From Peptoniphilus lacrimalis DSM 7455 (GTDB lineage Bacteria; Bacillota; Clostridia; Tissierellales; Peptoniphilaceae): a DNA stretch of 64,000 nt. Positions within the stretch are counted from its first letter, which is position 1, and every line of letters starts with the position of its first letter. A program made the translations under genes and the position numbers. Shown here piece by piece: positions 26,372 to 35,313 of this stretch. The stretch covers positions 205,398-269,397 of the forward strand of contig NZ_KB900368.1 of assembly GCF_000378725.1 (NCBI RefSeq), in the 5' to 3' direction. The notes below the pieces were generated by a model that saw nothing but the letters and a program-made list of their open reading frames with translations, was not told where the DNA came from and did not search any database.

Positions 26372-26684
26372 CTTCTTCTATAAATAATTGATCGAACTTT
26401 TTAGAAACTCTGTCAAATTCTTCTTCGTTTTCAATTTCATCAAGCTCAACTTCATCTTCACCGCTTTCCTTGTAACGGAAAAGATATACGTCTTCGCCTT
26501 CTTTTTCATCTTCAGGAATTAATGCTATATATTCTTCATCATCACATTCAAAAATTCCAAGAATAATATAACTTACTTCCTTATCATCGTCTAAGCTTAG
26601 ATTAATGATATCATAACCTTCTTGGTGTCCTTCTTCGTGGGAGCATCCGCATGAGCATCCACAGTTTTTTTCATTTTCTGCCAT
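26355..26684 (-). CDS. DUF1292 domain protein
   Basis: 109 residues, very acidic. A Cys/His-rich N-terminus (CGCSCGCSHEEGH) might bind metal. The rest (LSLDDDKEVSYIILGIFE, EYIALIPEDE, VYLFRY) is the DUF1292/YrzB pattern. Its function is unknown. The N-terminal cysteine tract is an extension beyond the usual domain. Confidence 0.85.
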   Translation of the reverse strand: MAENEKNCGCSCGCSHEEGHQEGYDIINLSLDDDKEVSYIILGIFECDDEEYIALIPEDEKEGEDVYLFRYKESGEDEVELDEIENEEEFDRVSKKFDQLFIEEDDFNE

Positions 26685-26711
26685 AATTTTCTCCTTTTGT
26701 ATTAATTTATT

Positions 26712-28043
26712 TTAAAATTTATATTCTTTTTTAAATAATTCTTTTAAATCTTCTTTTCCTTCTATTTCAGAAAATTTTAGACTTTCTAAAATAAAATTGA
26801 TTTTATTAATTGATTTTACCATTAAAAACTCTAAAGTAGTATTGTTTTTAAATTTATCTATAACTAAATTTAGAATAAAGTTTTCAATATCTCTTTTATC
26901 ATCTTCACTTAAGTCGAAATTTTCGAATAGGTTTAAGATTAAAAGAGTATATTGGTATCTTACAAAGTGTATAAAATCTTCAAATATTTGATTATCTGAT
27001 TCTTTATCAATTGTTGTTATTATTTTGAAAAATATATTCCATTCAAAATCTTTATTTAAAGAAGCAAGAATTAAATTTCCTATATTTCTTGTGAAAGAAT
27101 CATAAAATTTTGGTTTTTCATCAACATTAATGTACTCTTCCAAGTTCATATCAAGTGTTGAAATCTCATTAATCCTATTAATTAAAGATATAAAATCTTC
27201 ACCGTAAGAATTATCTTTATTCTTCTTAAGCTTCATAAATATGAACTCCACTATTATATCCGTGGAGACTTTAATGTTAAACACAAAGCCCAATTCCCCA
27301 TAAATTTTATTTATGAAAACATCATGAATAATTTTTGAAAGCAAGACTTTTAGCTGCTTTTCTGCTGGGTCTTTGCCAGAAGCATCAGAGTTTGTTACAT
27401 GGTCATATAAAATCATAAGTTGCTTATCTACCATGAATAAATTATCTATTATTGAGTGCATAATGTCCCTGAAAAAATCCTCAACAATCATATAATTATA
27501 ATTTTTATAAAGAATTTTATGGTCTATTTCACCCCAAAATAAATTTACCAATGATTTTATTTGCAGTTCAAAAGAATATGAAGTCTTAGAATTTTTATAT
27601 AAGCCGTCAAGTTTATATATTTTAAAACCATTATTTAAAACTTGTGGTTGTATATCTTCTAAATTAAGACGAATATTTTTATTTATATTTGAGGCATAAT
27701 ATCCCTTGCCACAATATATTCTAAATTCATCAATGATTTTTTGATAAATTTCTTTTTCATCTTTTATAAACCTACATTCAATTCTTAAACCTATCAAATC
27801 TGGTACTTTTTTAAAACCTTCGAAGGGAGTAGGATACTTTATGTAATAATTTCTCCTTATCAACTTTTCCCTTAAAGACTGCGGGGTCTTTATTCTGGTG
27901 GATAAGTTTAAAGCTCTTTCATCATCTTTTAATACATCAGAAAAGTAATTTCTAACCTCTTTATTGATGCTTACCAGTTCTTGCCTATGATATTCAAATA
28001 AATCTAATACATCATCAATATATTTAAAGAGCTCTAGTTTCAT
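26712..28043 (-). CDS. RelA/SpoT-fold nucleotidyltransferase-like protein, divergent
   Basis: 443 residues. Residues 48-180 match the alarmone-synthetase fold: STRIKTPQSLREKL (Arg50, Lys52), PDLIGLRIEC (81-90) and FELQIKSLVNLFW-EIDHKILYK (158-180). The G-loop, normally GYxSxH, reads GFKIYK, so the guanine-binding His is absent. The C-terminal 260 residues are helical and unrecognised. It may have lost (p)ppGpp synthesis or use another nucleotide. It lies between a parvulin gene (8 bases upstream) and DUF1292. Confidence 0.65.
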   Translation of the reverse strand: MKLELFKYIDDVLDLFEYHRQELVSINKEVRNYFSDVLKDDERALNLSTRIKTPQSLREKLIRRNYYIKYPTPFEGFKKVPDLIGLRIECRFIKDEKEIYQKIIDEFRIYCGKGYYASNINKNIRLNLEDIQPQVLNNGFKIYKLDGLYKNSKTSYSFELQIKSLVNLFWGEIDHKILYKNYNYMIVEDFFRDIMHSIIDNLFMVDKQLMILYDHVTNSDASGKDPAEKQLKVLLSKIIHDVFINKIYGELGFVFNIKVSTDIIVEFIFMKLKKNKDNSYGEDFISLINRINEISTLDMNLEEYINVDEKPKFYDSFTRNIGNLILASLNKDFEWNIFFKIITTIDKESDNQIFEDFIHFVRYQYTLLILNLFENFDLSEDDKRDIENFILNLVIDKFKNNTTLEFLMVKSINKINFILESLKFSEIEGKEDLKELFKKEYKF

Positions 28044-28051
28044 ATTTCCTC

Positions 28052-28801
28052 CTAGTCAATATATTTAATTTGACTTTTTTCTCTTAATGAACTAATTTTA
28101 TCTTTATATATTTCTTGTTCCTTTTGCCTTCTTATATCTTCTATTATATGGTCCCTAGATTCTTCAAGTGTCATCTCTTGTGCCTTATTTTTTTCAACTA
28201 ACTTAATTATATGGTAACCAAATTGTGTCTTAACAGGCTTAGAAACTTCACCAACTTCCATATTAAAACAAGCATCTTCAAATTCTTTAACCATTTGACC
28301 TCTGGAAAATATTCCTAAATCTCCTCCATTTTCTTTTGAAGGGCAAGTTGAATTATTCTTAGCTTCTTTAGAAAAATCCGCTCCATCTTTAATTCTATTA
28401 TAAATTTCCTCAGCCTTTTTTAAATCATCTACAAGAATATGACTAGCTCTTACTGTTTGATCTTTAGTAAAATGTTCTTTATGGTTATTATAAAAATCTT
28501 CAATTTCTTTTTCTGTAACTTCAATATTTGAAAGTAATTTTCCTAAAGTATAATTTAGTAGTAAGCTTTTCTTAGCTTGGTCTAAAACTTTTTGGAATTC
28601 TTCCTCTTTATCTTTTCCATTTTCTATTGCATCTTGATAAATTAATTCATGATGAATTAATTCTTCTATAACTTCTTTATTTTGATCTGAATTTACTAAG
28701 TGTTCTCTTAGTTTAGGATTTATAGAATTTATAAAAATATTATAATCTTCTCCTGTAATTTTCTTGCCATTTACTTCTGCTAAAATTTTATTTTTATCCA
28801 T
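28052..28801 (-). CDS. Parvulin-type peptidyl-prolyl isomerase, cytoplasmic
   Basis: 249 residues. An N-terminal SurA-like helical part (NGKKITGEDYNIFINS) is followed by a PpiC domain at about 110-210: RASHILVDDLKKAE, GGDLGIFSRGQMV, FGYHIIKL. No signal peptide or lipobox is present, unlike PrsA, so it should act in the cytoplasm as a folding catalyst. It is upstream of the RelA/SpoT-like gene with an 8-base gap. Confidence 0.88.
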   Translation of the reverse strand: MDKNKILAEVNGKKITGEDYNIFINSINPKLREHLVNSDQNKEVIEELIHHELIYQDAIENGKDKEEEFQKVLDQAKKSLLLNYTLGKLLSNIEVTEKEIEDFYNNHKEHFTKDQTVRASHILVDDLKKAEEIYNRIKDGADFSKEAKNNSTCPSKENGGDLGIFSRGQMVKEFEDACFNMEVGEVSKPVKTQFGYHIIKLVEKNKAQEMTLEESRDHIIEDIRRQKEQEIYKDKISSLREKSQIKYID

Positions 28802-28849
28802 AAGTCCTCCTTATTTCTTATTTAATCATAACAAAGGAAGTCCTACTTT

Positions 28850-29539
28850 TCAATCATTAAAAATACACTTACCTTTTGCATTAAAGTCATTGGTTTTAAT
28901 TGAAAAATTGTAGTTTTCCCCGTCTTTATAAATTAATAAATTAACTTTATTAGGATAATGAATTTCTTTCATGTATGTTATTGAAAAAACTTTTAATTTT
29001 TTAATCAGAGAATTATTTTCAAAACATTTTTCTAACCAAAAAACATATGAGGTATTGTGAACGTGACCATTTAAGTCTATCTGTTCTCTTTCTACATAAA
29101 AATTTTTTTCACAATAAATATCACCTTTTATACTAGCCTTTTCTATTTTTTCAAAATTCCTTTCTTGAATTAGCTGATAAGAGTCCTTTACAATTTGAGG
29201 TATTTCTATTAATTTTTTATTTTTCATATCAACTATCACATAAATTGCAGTGGCTTTTGCAAGTATGTGTCCATCTCTTTCTAAAGTGAACTCCCTATAT
29301 GTGGAAATTTTGTCAAAATAAGATGGCCAAGTTTTACTTATATAGTCAGTTTTTGTTATGTTTCCATAAATTTGAACTTTCCACTTATATATCATCCATG
29401 ACAAATTATTATCCTTAAAATATTTTTTTACAATAATTTTATCTGCTGAATCCTCTAGAGAAGTTTGCATAAATATCTCTAGCAAATCTCTAAGAGATAA
29501 ATTTTTTTCAATTTTATAATGTTTTTTATACTTTTGCAT
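28850..29539 (-). CDS. Acyl-ACP thioesterase
   Basis: 229 residues, double hot-dog arrangement. SKTWPSYFDKISTYREF lies in the first repeat, and the second begins YVEREQIDLNGHVHNTSYVFWLE, matching the FatA/FatB-type DxNxHVNN signature with catalytic Asn/His. It releases fatty acids from acyl carrier protein. It is monocistronic or first in the run that continues to the parvulin; the gap is 48 bases. Confidence 0.87.
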   Translation of the reverse strand: MQKYKKHYKIEKNLSLRDLLEIFMQTSLEDSADKIIVKKYFKDNNLSWMIYKWKVQIYGNITKTDYISKTWPSYFDKISTYREFTLERDGHILAKATAIYVIVDMKNKKLIEIPQIVKDSYQLIQERNFEKIEKASIKGDIYCEKNFYVEREQIDLNGHVHNTSYVFWLEKCFENNSLIKKLKVFSITYMKEIHYPNKVNLLIYKDGENYNFSIKTNDFNAKGKCIFND

Positions 29540-29571
29540 ATCCCTACCTCTTTTTATATTTTATCATTAAG

Positions 29572-29600
29572 TTTACACTTATTGTAACTTATGTTAAAAT
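29572..29600 (+). promoter_or_regulatory. Promoter of glmS
   Basis: TTTACA at 29572-29577, a 17-base spacer, TAAAAT at 29595-29600; about 15 bases ahead of the ribozyme. Confidence 0.8.
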
Positions 29601-29619
29601 TTAGCAAAGGGATAAAAGT

Positions 29620-29755
29620 TATAGCGCCTGAGCCCAAGTGGCTGACGAGGAATGAAGTTATCGAAATTATCGGCGGATGCTTCATAGGTATCACAACCTG
29701 AATATTTAAAAAGAAGTACGAGCAATCTACTAACAAATTAAATATAGTGAATCCC
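29620..29755 (+). ncRNA. glmS ribozyme (glucosamine-6-phosphate-responsive)
   Basis: The 5' core AGCGCCTGAGCC, followed by GGCTGACGAGG, ATCGAAATTATCGGCGGATGC and a 3' part with AAGAAGTACGAGCAA, is the conserved glmS ribozyme layout. Cleavage is expected just before G29624. The RNA self-cleaves when glucosamine-6-phosphate is bound, lowering glmS expression. The gene downstream is glmS, which confirms the call. The 3' limit is approximate. Confidence 0.95.
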
Positions 29756-29781
29756 TAATTTTTTTTATTGGAGGTTTTAAT

Positions 29782-31602
29782 ATGTGTGGAATCGTTGGTT
29801 ATGTTGGCAAATTAAACGCAACTGATATAATCATTAAAGGTTTATCTGCCCTTGAATATAGGGGCTATGATTCTTCCGGCATTTCAATTCTTAAGGATGG
29901 GAGAATTTTTACTTTAAAAAGACCGGGTAGAATTTCAAACCTTAAAGAAGCTCTTAAGGAAAATCCCATTGAAGGAAATGTGGGAATCGGTCATGTGAGA
30001 TGGGCGACTCATGGAGTTCCTAATGAAATTAATGCTCACCCTCACAATTCTATGAATAATACTATTTCTTTGGTTCATAATGGTATTATTGAAAATTATC
30101 TTGAACTTAAAAATTCATTATTAGAAGAAGGTTACACTTTCAAATCTCAAACAGATACAGAAGTTGTCAGTAACCTAATTGAAAAATTTTATAAAGGAAA
30201 TTTACTTGATGCTGTAAATAAGACCCTTTCTCTTATAAGAGGTTCTTATGCCTTTGGTATTATTTGTAGTAAAGAAAAAGATAGGTTAATTGCCTGCAAA
30301 AATTCTTCTCCTCTTGTCGGTGGAATTTTTGATGATGGAATTATTCTTGCTTCTGATATTACATCTTTAATTTCATATACTAATAAGATCATTTATTTCC
30401 AAGACGGAGATGTAATTGATATAAATGGTAAAGATTATAAAATTTATAATAATGGTAAAGAAGTAAATAGAGAAATAAAAACAGTTAATATGTCTATGGA
30501 TGCTGCATCTAAGGAAGGTTATCCTCATTTTCTTTTGAAAGAAATTCATGAACAACCAAAAGTTTTAGAAGAAGTCTTATCTGTAAGACTCAAAGATGGA
30601 AAAATCAACTTAGAACAAGGCGATTTTTCTTTAGACCAGCTAAAAAATTTCAATAAAATTTATGCTGTTGCCTGTGGAACTGCCTATCACGCTTGCCTAG
30701 GCATCAAATATTTCATGGAAAAAATCTTGCAAGTGCCTGTAATTTGCGAAGTCGCATCGGAATTTAAATATGAAAATTATTTTATAGATAAAAATTCTCT
30801 AATGATAGTAGTTTCTCAATCAGGAGAAACTGCCGATACAATTTCTGCAATAAATAAGGCTAAATCTGTTGGAGCCACGACTTTATCTATAACTAATGTT
30901 GTAGGGTCTACAGTTTCTAGATTAACTGATAGGGTAATGTATTGCTATTGCGGACCTGAAATTTCTGTAGCATCTACTAAAGCCTATACTTCCCAACTTC
31001 TTGCTGGATTTTTATTAGGTCTGGATATGGCATTTAAATTGGAAAAAATTTCAAAAGATGAATTAGATAATTATTTAAATCATTTGAAAGAAATTCCACA
31101 AAAAATTAGTCAAATTCTTAAAAATGAAGAAAACTATAAATTAATAGCTAATTCTATTAAAAATGCAAAGTCAATGTTTTATACAGGACGTGGACTTGAT
31201 TATGTAACTGCCAAGGAAGGGGCATTAAAATTAAAAGAAATTTCCTATATTCATGCTGAAGCTTTCCAAACTGGAGAATTAAAGCACGGACCTTTGGCAC
31301 TGATTGAAAAAGATACTCCAGTTATTTCCATAGCAACTCAAAAACACACCATGGAAAAAACTGCATCAAATAATGAAGAACTTCTAGCAAGAGGAGCAAA
31401 AGTTTTTGCAGTTGGATTTGTTGGTAATAAACTTTTAGAATCTTGTGCAGCTCAATTCATAGAAATTCCTGAAACTCTTGATTTATATGCACCGCTACTT
31501 GCAATAATTCCTTTGCAAGTAATAGCATATTATGTATCAAGTCTTTTAGGTAATGATGTTGATAAACCAAGAAACTTAGCAAAATCAGTTACAGTTGAAT
31601 AA
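29782..31602 (+). CDS. glmS: Glutamine--fructose-6-phosphate aminotransferase
   Basis: 606 residues. MCGIVGYVG places the N-terminal nucleophile Cys1 after Met removal. The glutaminase domain spans ~1-220 (YRGYDSSG, RWATHG). Two SIS domains follow (VACGTAYHA, SQSGETADT, LKLKEISYIHAEAF), ending PRNLAKSVTVE. It makes glucosamine-6-phosphate for cell-wall synthesis. Preceded by GGAGG and the ribozyme. Confidence 0.98.
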   Translation: MCGIVGYVGKLNATDIIIKGLSALEYRGYDSSGISILKDGRIFTLKRPGRISNLKEALKENPIEGNVGIGHVRWATHGVPNEINAHPHNSMNNTISLVHNGIIENYLELKNSLLEEGYTFKSQTDTEVVSNLIEKFYKGNLLDAVNKTLSLIRGSYAFGIICSKEKDRLIACKNSSPLVGGIFDDGIILASDITSLISYTNKIIYFQDGDVIDINGKDYKIYNNGKEVNREIKTVNMSMDAASKEGYPHFLLKEIHEQPKVLEEVLSVRLKDGKINLEQGDFSLDQLKNFNKIYAVACGTAYHACLGIKYFMEKILQVPVICEVASEFKYENYFIDKNSLMIVVSQSGETADTISAINKAKSVGATTLSITNVVGSTVSRLTDRVMYCYCGPEISVASTKAYTSQLLAGFLLGLDMAFKLEKISKDELDNYLNHLKEIPQKISQILKNEENYKLIANSIKNAKSMFYTGRGLDYVTAKEGALKLKEISYIHAEAFQTGELKHGPLALIEKDTPVISIATQKHTMEKTASNNEELLARGAKVFAVGFVGNKLLESCAAQFIEIPETLDLYAPLLAIIPLQVIAYYVSSLLGNDVDKPRNLAKSVTVE

Positions 31603-31634
31603 AAATTAAATAACTTATAAGACCTGTGTTTTTT

Positions 31635-31777
31635 CAGGGACTATCCTTTAAAGCCATATCTCAAAATTTTTGATTTTGTGCTAGGGCTTAGTCATGCCCA
31701 TTTGCTATGTTAAAATTCAAAATTAGCCTTCCGAAGCGTAAGCTTATTGATGAATTTTATGAAGAGGATTGTCCCTG
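31635..31777. repeat. 143-bp folded element bounded by 13-bp inverted repeats
   Basis: The ends CAGGGACTATCCT (31635-31647) and AGGATTGTCCCTG (31765-31777) pair at 12 of 13 positions and are flanked by T runs outward on both strands. Inside lie further complementary stretches: CAAAAT/ATTTTG, GGGC/GCCC (31684-31699), TAAAATTCA/TGAATTTTA (31710-31759), and AAGC-GTAA-GCTT with a GNRA-type loop. It fills most of the 312-base gap after glmS. It could be a non-autonomous mobile palindromic element, a structured RNA or an elaborate bidirectional terminator. I recognise no known RNA family. Confidence 0.55.
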
Positions 31778-31914
31778 AAATTTTTTTATGAAATTTTTTT
31801 CAGTATTTAGTTTAAATTAATAATTTATATTTAATAAAAATTTTTTCAAATTTAAGAGATTTTTTGACAACTAAGTCTTTAGTAATTATAATTACTTAAG
31901 GGAGTGTTGTTTTA

Positions 31915-33153
31915 GTGGATTATATATTTTTGTTTCTTTCCCTTATATTTTTATACTTATCTTATAAATTTACTTTAATTGAAAATGCTTTTTTAGCCTT
32001 AAATTCAATTAAACTGAAAAAATTGGAAGAAGAAGAAACTGAAAATTTTGAGCTTATTCAAAAACTTGCCAAGGATGATGAATTATACCCAACAACTCTA
32101 GTTGTTGATTATTTTTCTAATTCATTGTGTGCAATTTTTGCAAGTTTATTTTTTTATGAGCACTTTAAAATTATAGGATTAATCCTTGGAGTTTTAATAT
32201 CAACTATATTAATTATTACTTTCGGTGAATCTTTCCCTAGAAATTATGCGAAAAAATTTTACGGAAAAATTTGCCCAACTAATGCAAAATTAATGTCTTT
32301 TACTATAGGTTTTTTAAGACCGCTTTCTTATTTGATTTTAAAAATTTCTCAAGTTTTCTTAAAACTAACAGGTAGTTTTGATATTAATGAGCCTTTAATA
32401 ACTGAAGAAGACCTCTACGATGCTATGAATAGAGGTAAGGCTGAGGGGCTTTTAGACCACAACGAATCACTTATGATTGAAAATGTAATGGACTTTCGTG
32501 ATTCTTATGCTAAGGATATTATGACACCAAGAACTGATATAGTTGCTATTGATATTGAGTCTTCCTATTCAGAAATTATAGATTTGATATGTAAAGAAAA
32601 TTTTTCAAGAATGCCTGTATATGAAGATAATATTGACAATATCATTGGTATTCTTAATGTTAAAGATTTATTCATGATGAATAAACATAAATCTTTAAAG
32701 GAAAACAAATCTTTCTTTAAAAAACCTTATTTCACCTATGAATATAAGGAAGTTTCATCATTATTTTCTGATATGAGAGCTCATAAAATTTCTGTTGCAA
32801 TAGTTGCTGATGAATATGGTGGAACAACGGGTATGATTACTATTGAGGACTTAATAGAAAAAATTGTTGGTGCCATCAATGATGAATACGATAATGAAGA
32901 TGACGAAGATATTATTAAACTTGGTCCAAATAAATATCTTGTAGATGGTGCAATGAATTTAGATGATTTAAATCAATTGACTGGCCTGGGGTTAGAATCT
33001 ACAGAATTTGATTCTATTGGCGGTTTCATAATTGAAAAAATTGATAGATTCCCTAAGAAAAATGAAGTTATAATTTTAGATAATTTAAAATTTACTGTCA
33101 AGAAAACTTCTAAAAATAGAATTGATAAGGTACTTTTGGAGATTAAAAAATAA
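31915..33153 (+). CDS. CNNM/CorC (HlyC/TlyC-like) CBS-domain transporter
   Basis: 412 residues from a GTG, with GGGAG upstream. An N-terminal membrane region of about four segments (1-150, DUF21/CNNM) is followed by two CBS domains (SYAKDIMTPRTDIVAI and VAIVADEYGGTTGMITIEDL) and a C-terminal CorC_HlyC domain. Proteins of this class are linked to Mg2+ or Co2+ export and older hemolysin names. It overlaps the LURP-one gene by one base. Confidence 0.88.
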   Translation: MDYIFLFLSLIFLYLSYKFTLIENAFLALNSIKLKKLEEEETENFELIQKLAKDDELYPTTLVVDYFSNSLCAIFASLFFYEHFKIIGLILGVLISTILIITFGESFPRNYAKKFYGKICPTNAKLMSFTIGFLRPLSYLILKISQVFLKLTGSFDINEPLITEEDLYDAMNRGKAEGLLDHNESLMIENVMDFRDSYAKDIMTPRTDIVAIDIESSYSEIIDLICKENFSRMPVYEDNIDNIIGILNVKDLFMMNKHKSLKENKSFFKKPYFTYEYKEVSSLFSDMRAHKISVAIVADEYGGTTGMITIEDLIEKIVGAINDEYDNEDDEDIIKLGPNKYLVDGAMNLDDLNQLTGLGLESTEFDSIGGFIIEKIDRFPKKNEVIILDNLKFTVKKTSKNRIDKVLLEIKK

Positions 33154-33644
33154 TGGAAAAATTATACATTAAGCAAAAAGTTTTTAAAATTACAGACCAC
33201 TATGCTGTAATTGATGAAAATAATAACGAGATTTATTATGTTGACCAAGATTTTAAGCTATTTGGAAATACTGTTCATGTTTCAGACAGAAATGATAATG
33301 AACTATTCACCATAAATAAAGTTATCTTAACTTGGCTACCTAAATATAATATTGAATTTACTGACGGAAGATTAATTGAAATTAAAGAAAATTTCGCATT
33401 TTTTAAAAAATCTTTAGAGATTTCCTCTGCTGATTTCGATTTAGATGTAAAAGGAGATTATTTATCCCTAAATTTCAAAATTTTTAACAATAATGATTTG
33501 ATAGGTGAAGTTGAAAAAGCTTGGCTTTCTTGGGGAGATACATTTGAATTAACTGTATATGATGAAAATTATAGAGATCTTGTAGTGGCACTAACTATTG
33601 CTGTTGATGATATACTTGATGATGAAGCTAAAAGTCGACATTAG
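33153..33644 (+). CDS. LURP-one-related (DUF567/YxjI-like) protein
   Basis: 163 residues. Begins MEKLYIKQKVFKITDHYAV, with a repeated beta-strand pattern (YYVDQDFKLFGNTVHV; IGEVEKAWLSWGDTFEL; VALTIAVDDIL) typical of the tubby-like LURP-one fold. The family may bind membranes or phospholipids; the function is unknown. Translationally coupled to the CorC-like gene. Confidence 0.82.
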   Translation: MEKLYIKQKVFKITDHYAVIDENNNEIYYVDQDFKLFGNTVHVSDRNDNELFTINKVILTWLPKYNIEFTDGRLIEIKENFAFFKKSLEISSADFDLDVKGDYLSLNFKIFNNNDLIGEVEKAWLSWGDTFELTVYDENYRDLVVALTIAVDDILDDEAKSRH

Positions 33645-33678
33645 TTAAAATAAAAAGAATGCTATTTAAAAAATTTAT

Positions 33679-33708
33679 GGAGAAGTATTTCTACTTCTCC
33701 ATTTTTTT
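33679..33708. terminator. Bidirectional terminator
   Basis: GGAGAAGTA-TTTC-TACTTCTCC with T7 on the plus strand and an A run on the other side; it separates two convergent genes. Confidence 0.88.
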
Positions 33709-34063
33709 ACTCTTTAATTTCCACTACTTTTATTTTTGAATTTTTCCATGAAGCCTCTTGCCCCAATTCATTTACAATTTCTATAAGAAGTGGGTCCTCG
33801 TCATAATCCTCATCAATGGGTTTAACTCTTATTTTTTCATCAAAAGGAATTCTATCTACCCTATCTCCCAAATCAATAAAAGTAATTACCCTATTTGTAG
33901 ATTTTTTAAGGTATTTAATATTTTCAACTTTCTTATAATGCCTACCATCTCTTATGTAAAAATAAATTTTCTTGTTGTATTTTTTTGAGTAGTAAAGCTC
34001 GTAAACTTCAGCAGATAAGGAAAAATTTCCCAAAGGATTAAAATCAAAAACTATCTCTTTCAT
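33707..34063 (-). CDS. Hypothetical protein, 118 residues
   Basis: Soluble, beta-rich protein. I recognise the C-terminal pattern DPLLIEIVNELGQEAS...KIKVVEI, which recurs in small proteins of unknown function in many bacteria and phages, where it reads like DP-LV-x-ELG-x-A-x-LKVVEIP. No catalytic motif is visible. It is monocistronic and convergent with the LURP-one gene. Confidence 0.65.
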   Translation of the reverse strand: MKEIVFDFNPLGNFSLSAEVYELYYSKKYNKKIYFYIRDGRHYKKVENIKYLKKSTNRVITFIDLGDRVDRIPFDEKIRVKPIDEDYDEDPLLIEIVNELGQEASWKNSKIKVVEIKE

Positions 34064-34261
34064 GAACTCACCACACTAATTATAACATAGTTTAAATTTT
34101 TACCATAGTTTTTGTAAATTTTATTTAAAAATGTCATACTAATTTTTAAGAAAATGAAAATTAAATCTTATTATATAAGCTTAATGGCTCAAAAATAAAT
34201 TTTCGCATAATTTATGTCAGTCTAATTAATTATTTTGCTTTATGGAAATTCCGACAAGCTT

Positions 34262-34270
34262 TGTTATAAT
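34262..34270 (+). promoter_or_regulatory. Extended -10 promoter for the P1 peptidase gene
   Basis: TGTTATAAT (TG-n-TATAAT) at 34262-34270, 28 bases before the start codon. No convincing -35 box is seen, as allowed for extended -10 promoters. Confidence 0.5.
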
Positions 34271-34298
34271 TAAATTATCTATTAAAGGAGGTTAAAAA

Positions 34299-35267
34299 AT
34301 GTATCAAGGATTTTTGACAGATGTCGATGGGGTAAATCTTGGTCATTACCAAGATAAAAAAGCAGCTACAGGAGTAAGCGTTGCAATATTTCCTGAGGGT
34401 GCTACTTGTGGAGTTGATGTGAGAGGTTCTGCACCAGGGACTAGAGAAACAGACCTATTAAAGGCTGAAAATCTTGTAGAAAAAGTTCATGGTGTTCTTT
34501 TATCCGGAGGCTCTAGCTACGGACTTTCTGCAGCAAGTGGCATTATGAAATATTTAGAAGAAAAAAATATTGGTATGGATGTAAGTGTTTGTAAAGTACC
34601 TATTGTTGTGGGGGCTGTAATTTTTGATTTGGGGATTGGGAATCCCTTTGTTAGACCTGCTCATGAAATGGGTTACAAAGCCTCAATAAATATCAGTGAT
34701 AATGATAAGAGCATGGGAAATATTGGTGCAGGTTGTGGTGCAAGTGTTGGAAAAATTTTAGGCAATGATTATGCAATGAAATCTGGTATTGGTCAATCAA
34801 GTTTAAAAGTTGGTGATTTATTAGTTTCATCTATTACGGTTCTTAATGCTTTTGGCGATATTTTTGATTACGAAAAGTCAATTCAAATCGCAGGATGTTA
34901 CGATAGGAAAAACTATAAATTTTTATCTACCGAAGACCTTTACAAAAATATGAATTCAGACTACAATGCTTTTAATAGAGCTACTAACACAACAATTTCT
35001 TTAGTAACAACCAATGCCCTTTTAACAAAAGCTAATTGTAATAAGGCCTCACAGATGGCTCATGACGGATACGCAAGAGCAATAAATCCCGTTCATACTA
35101 TGTTTGATGGAGATACTATTTTTACATGTTCAACAGGAAAGGTCAAGGCAGATGTTTCCCTTGTAGGTATGCTTGCTGCAAAATCTATAGCTAGATCAAT
35201 TGCCAATGCTATTTATTGTAGCCATGCCTCTTATGGCTTAATATCTTATAAAGAGATTAGTAAGTAG
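34299..35267 (+). CDS. P1-family (DmpA/S58) aminopeptidase
   Basis: 322 residues. TDVDGVNLGHYQD at the start, VRGSAPGTRETDLL, VHGVLLSGGSSYGL and the block NTTISLVTTNALLTK near residue 230 correspond to the DmpA Ntn-like fold. In that fold self-cleavage before a Ser/Thr creates the active N-terminus; the Thr in NTTI is the likely nucleophile. Related enzymes act on D-amino-acid amides or beta-peptides; others are uncharacterised. Strong AAAGGAGG ribosome-binding site. Confidence 0.85.
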   Translation: MYQGFLTDVDGVNLGHYQDKKAATGVSVAIFPEGATCGVDVRGSAPGTRETDLLKAENLVEKVHGVLLSGGSSYGLSAASGIMKYLEEKNIGMDVSVCKVPIVVGAVIFDLGIGNPFVRPAHEMGYKASINISDNDKSMGNIGAGCGASVGKILGNDYAMKSGIGQSSLKVGDLLVSSITVLNAFGDIFDYEKSIQIAGCYDRKNYKFLSTEDLYKNMNSDYNAFNRATNTTISLVTTNALLTKANCNKASQMAHDGYARAINPVHTMFDGDTIFTCSTGKVKADVSLVGMLAAKSIARSIANAIYCSHASYGLISYKEISK

Positions 35268-35313
35268 ATTCTAAATATTGAGCAGTATCATTGAGCTGCA
35301 TCAGGAGGAATAA

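Noticed and set aside
29554..29736. Minus-strand open frame of 60 codons upstream of glmS
   Set aside because: It lies across the glmS promoter and ribozyme, has no ribosome-binding site and resembles no protein; the ribozyme explains the sequence.
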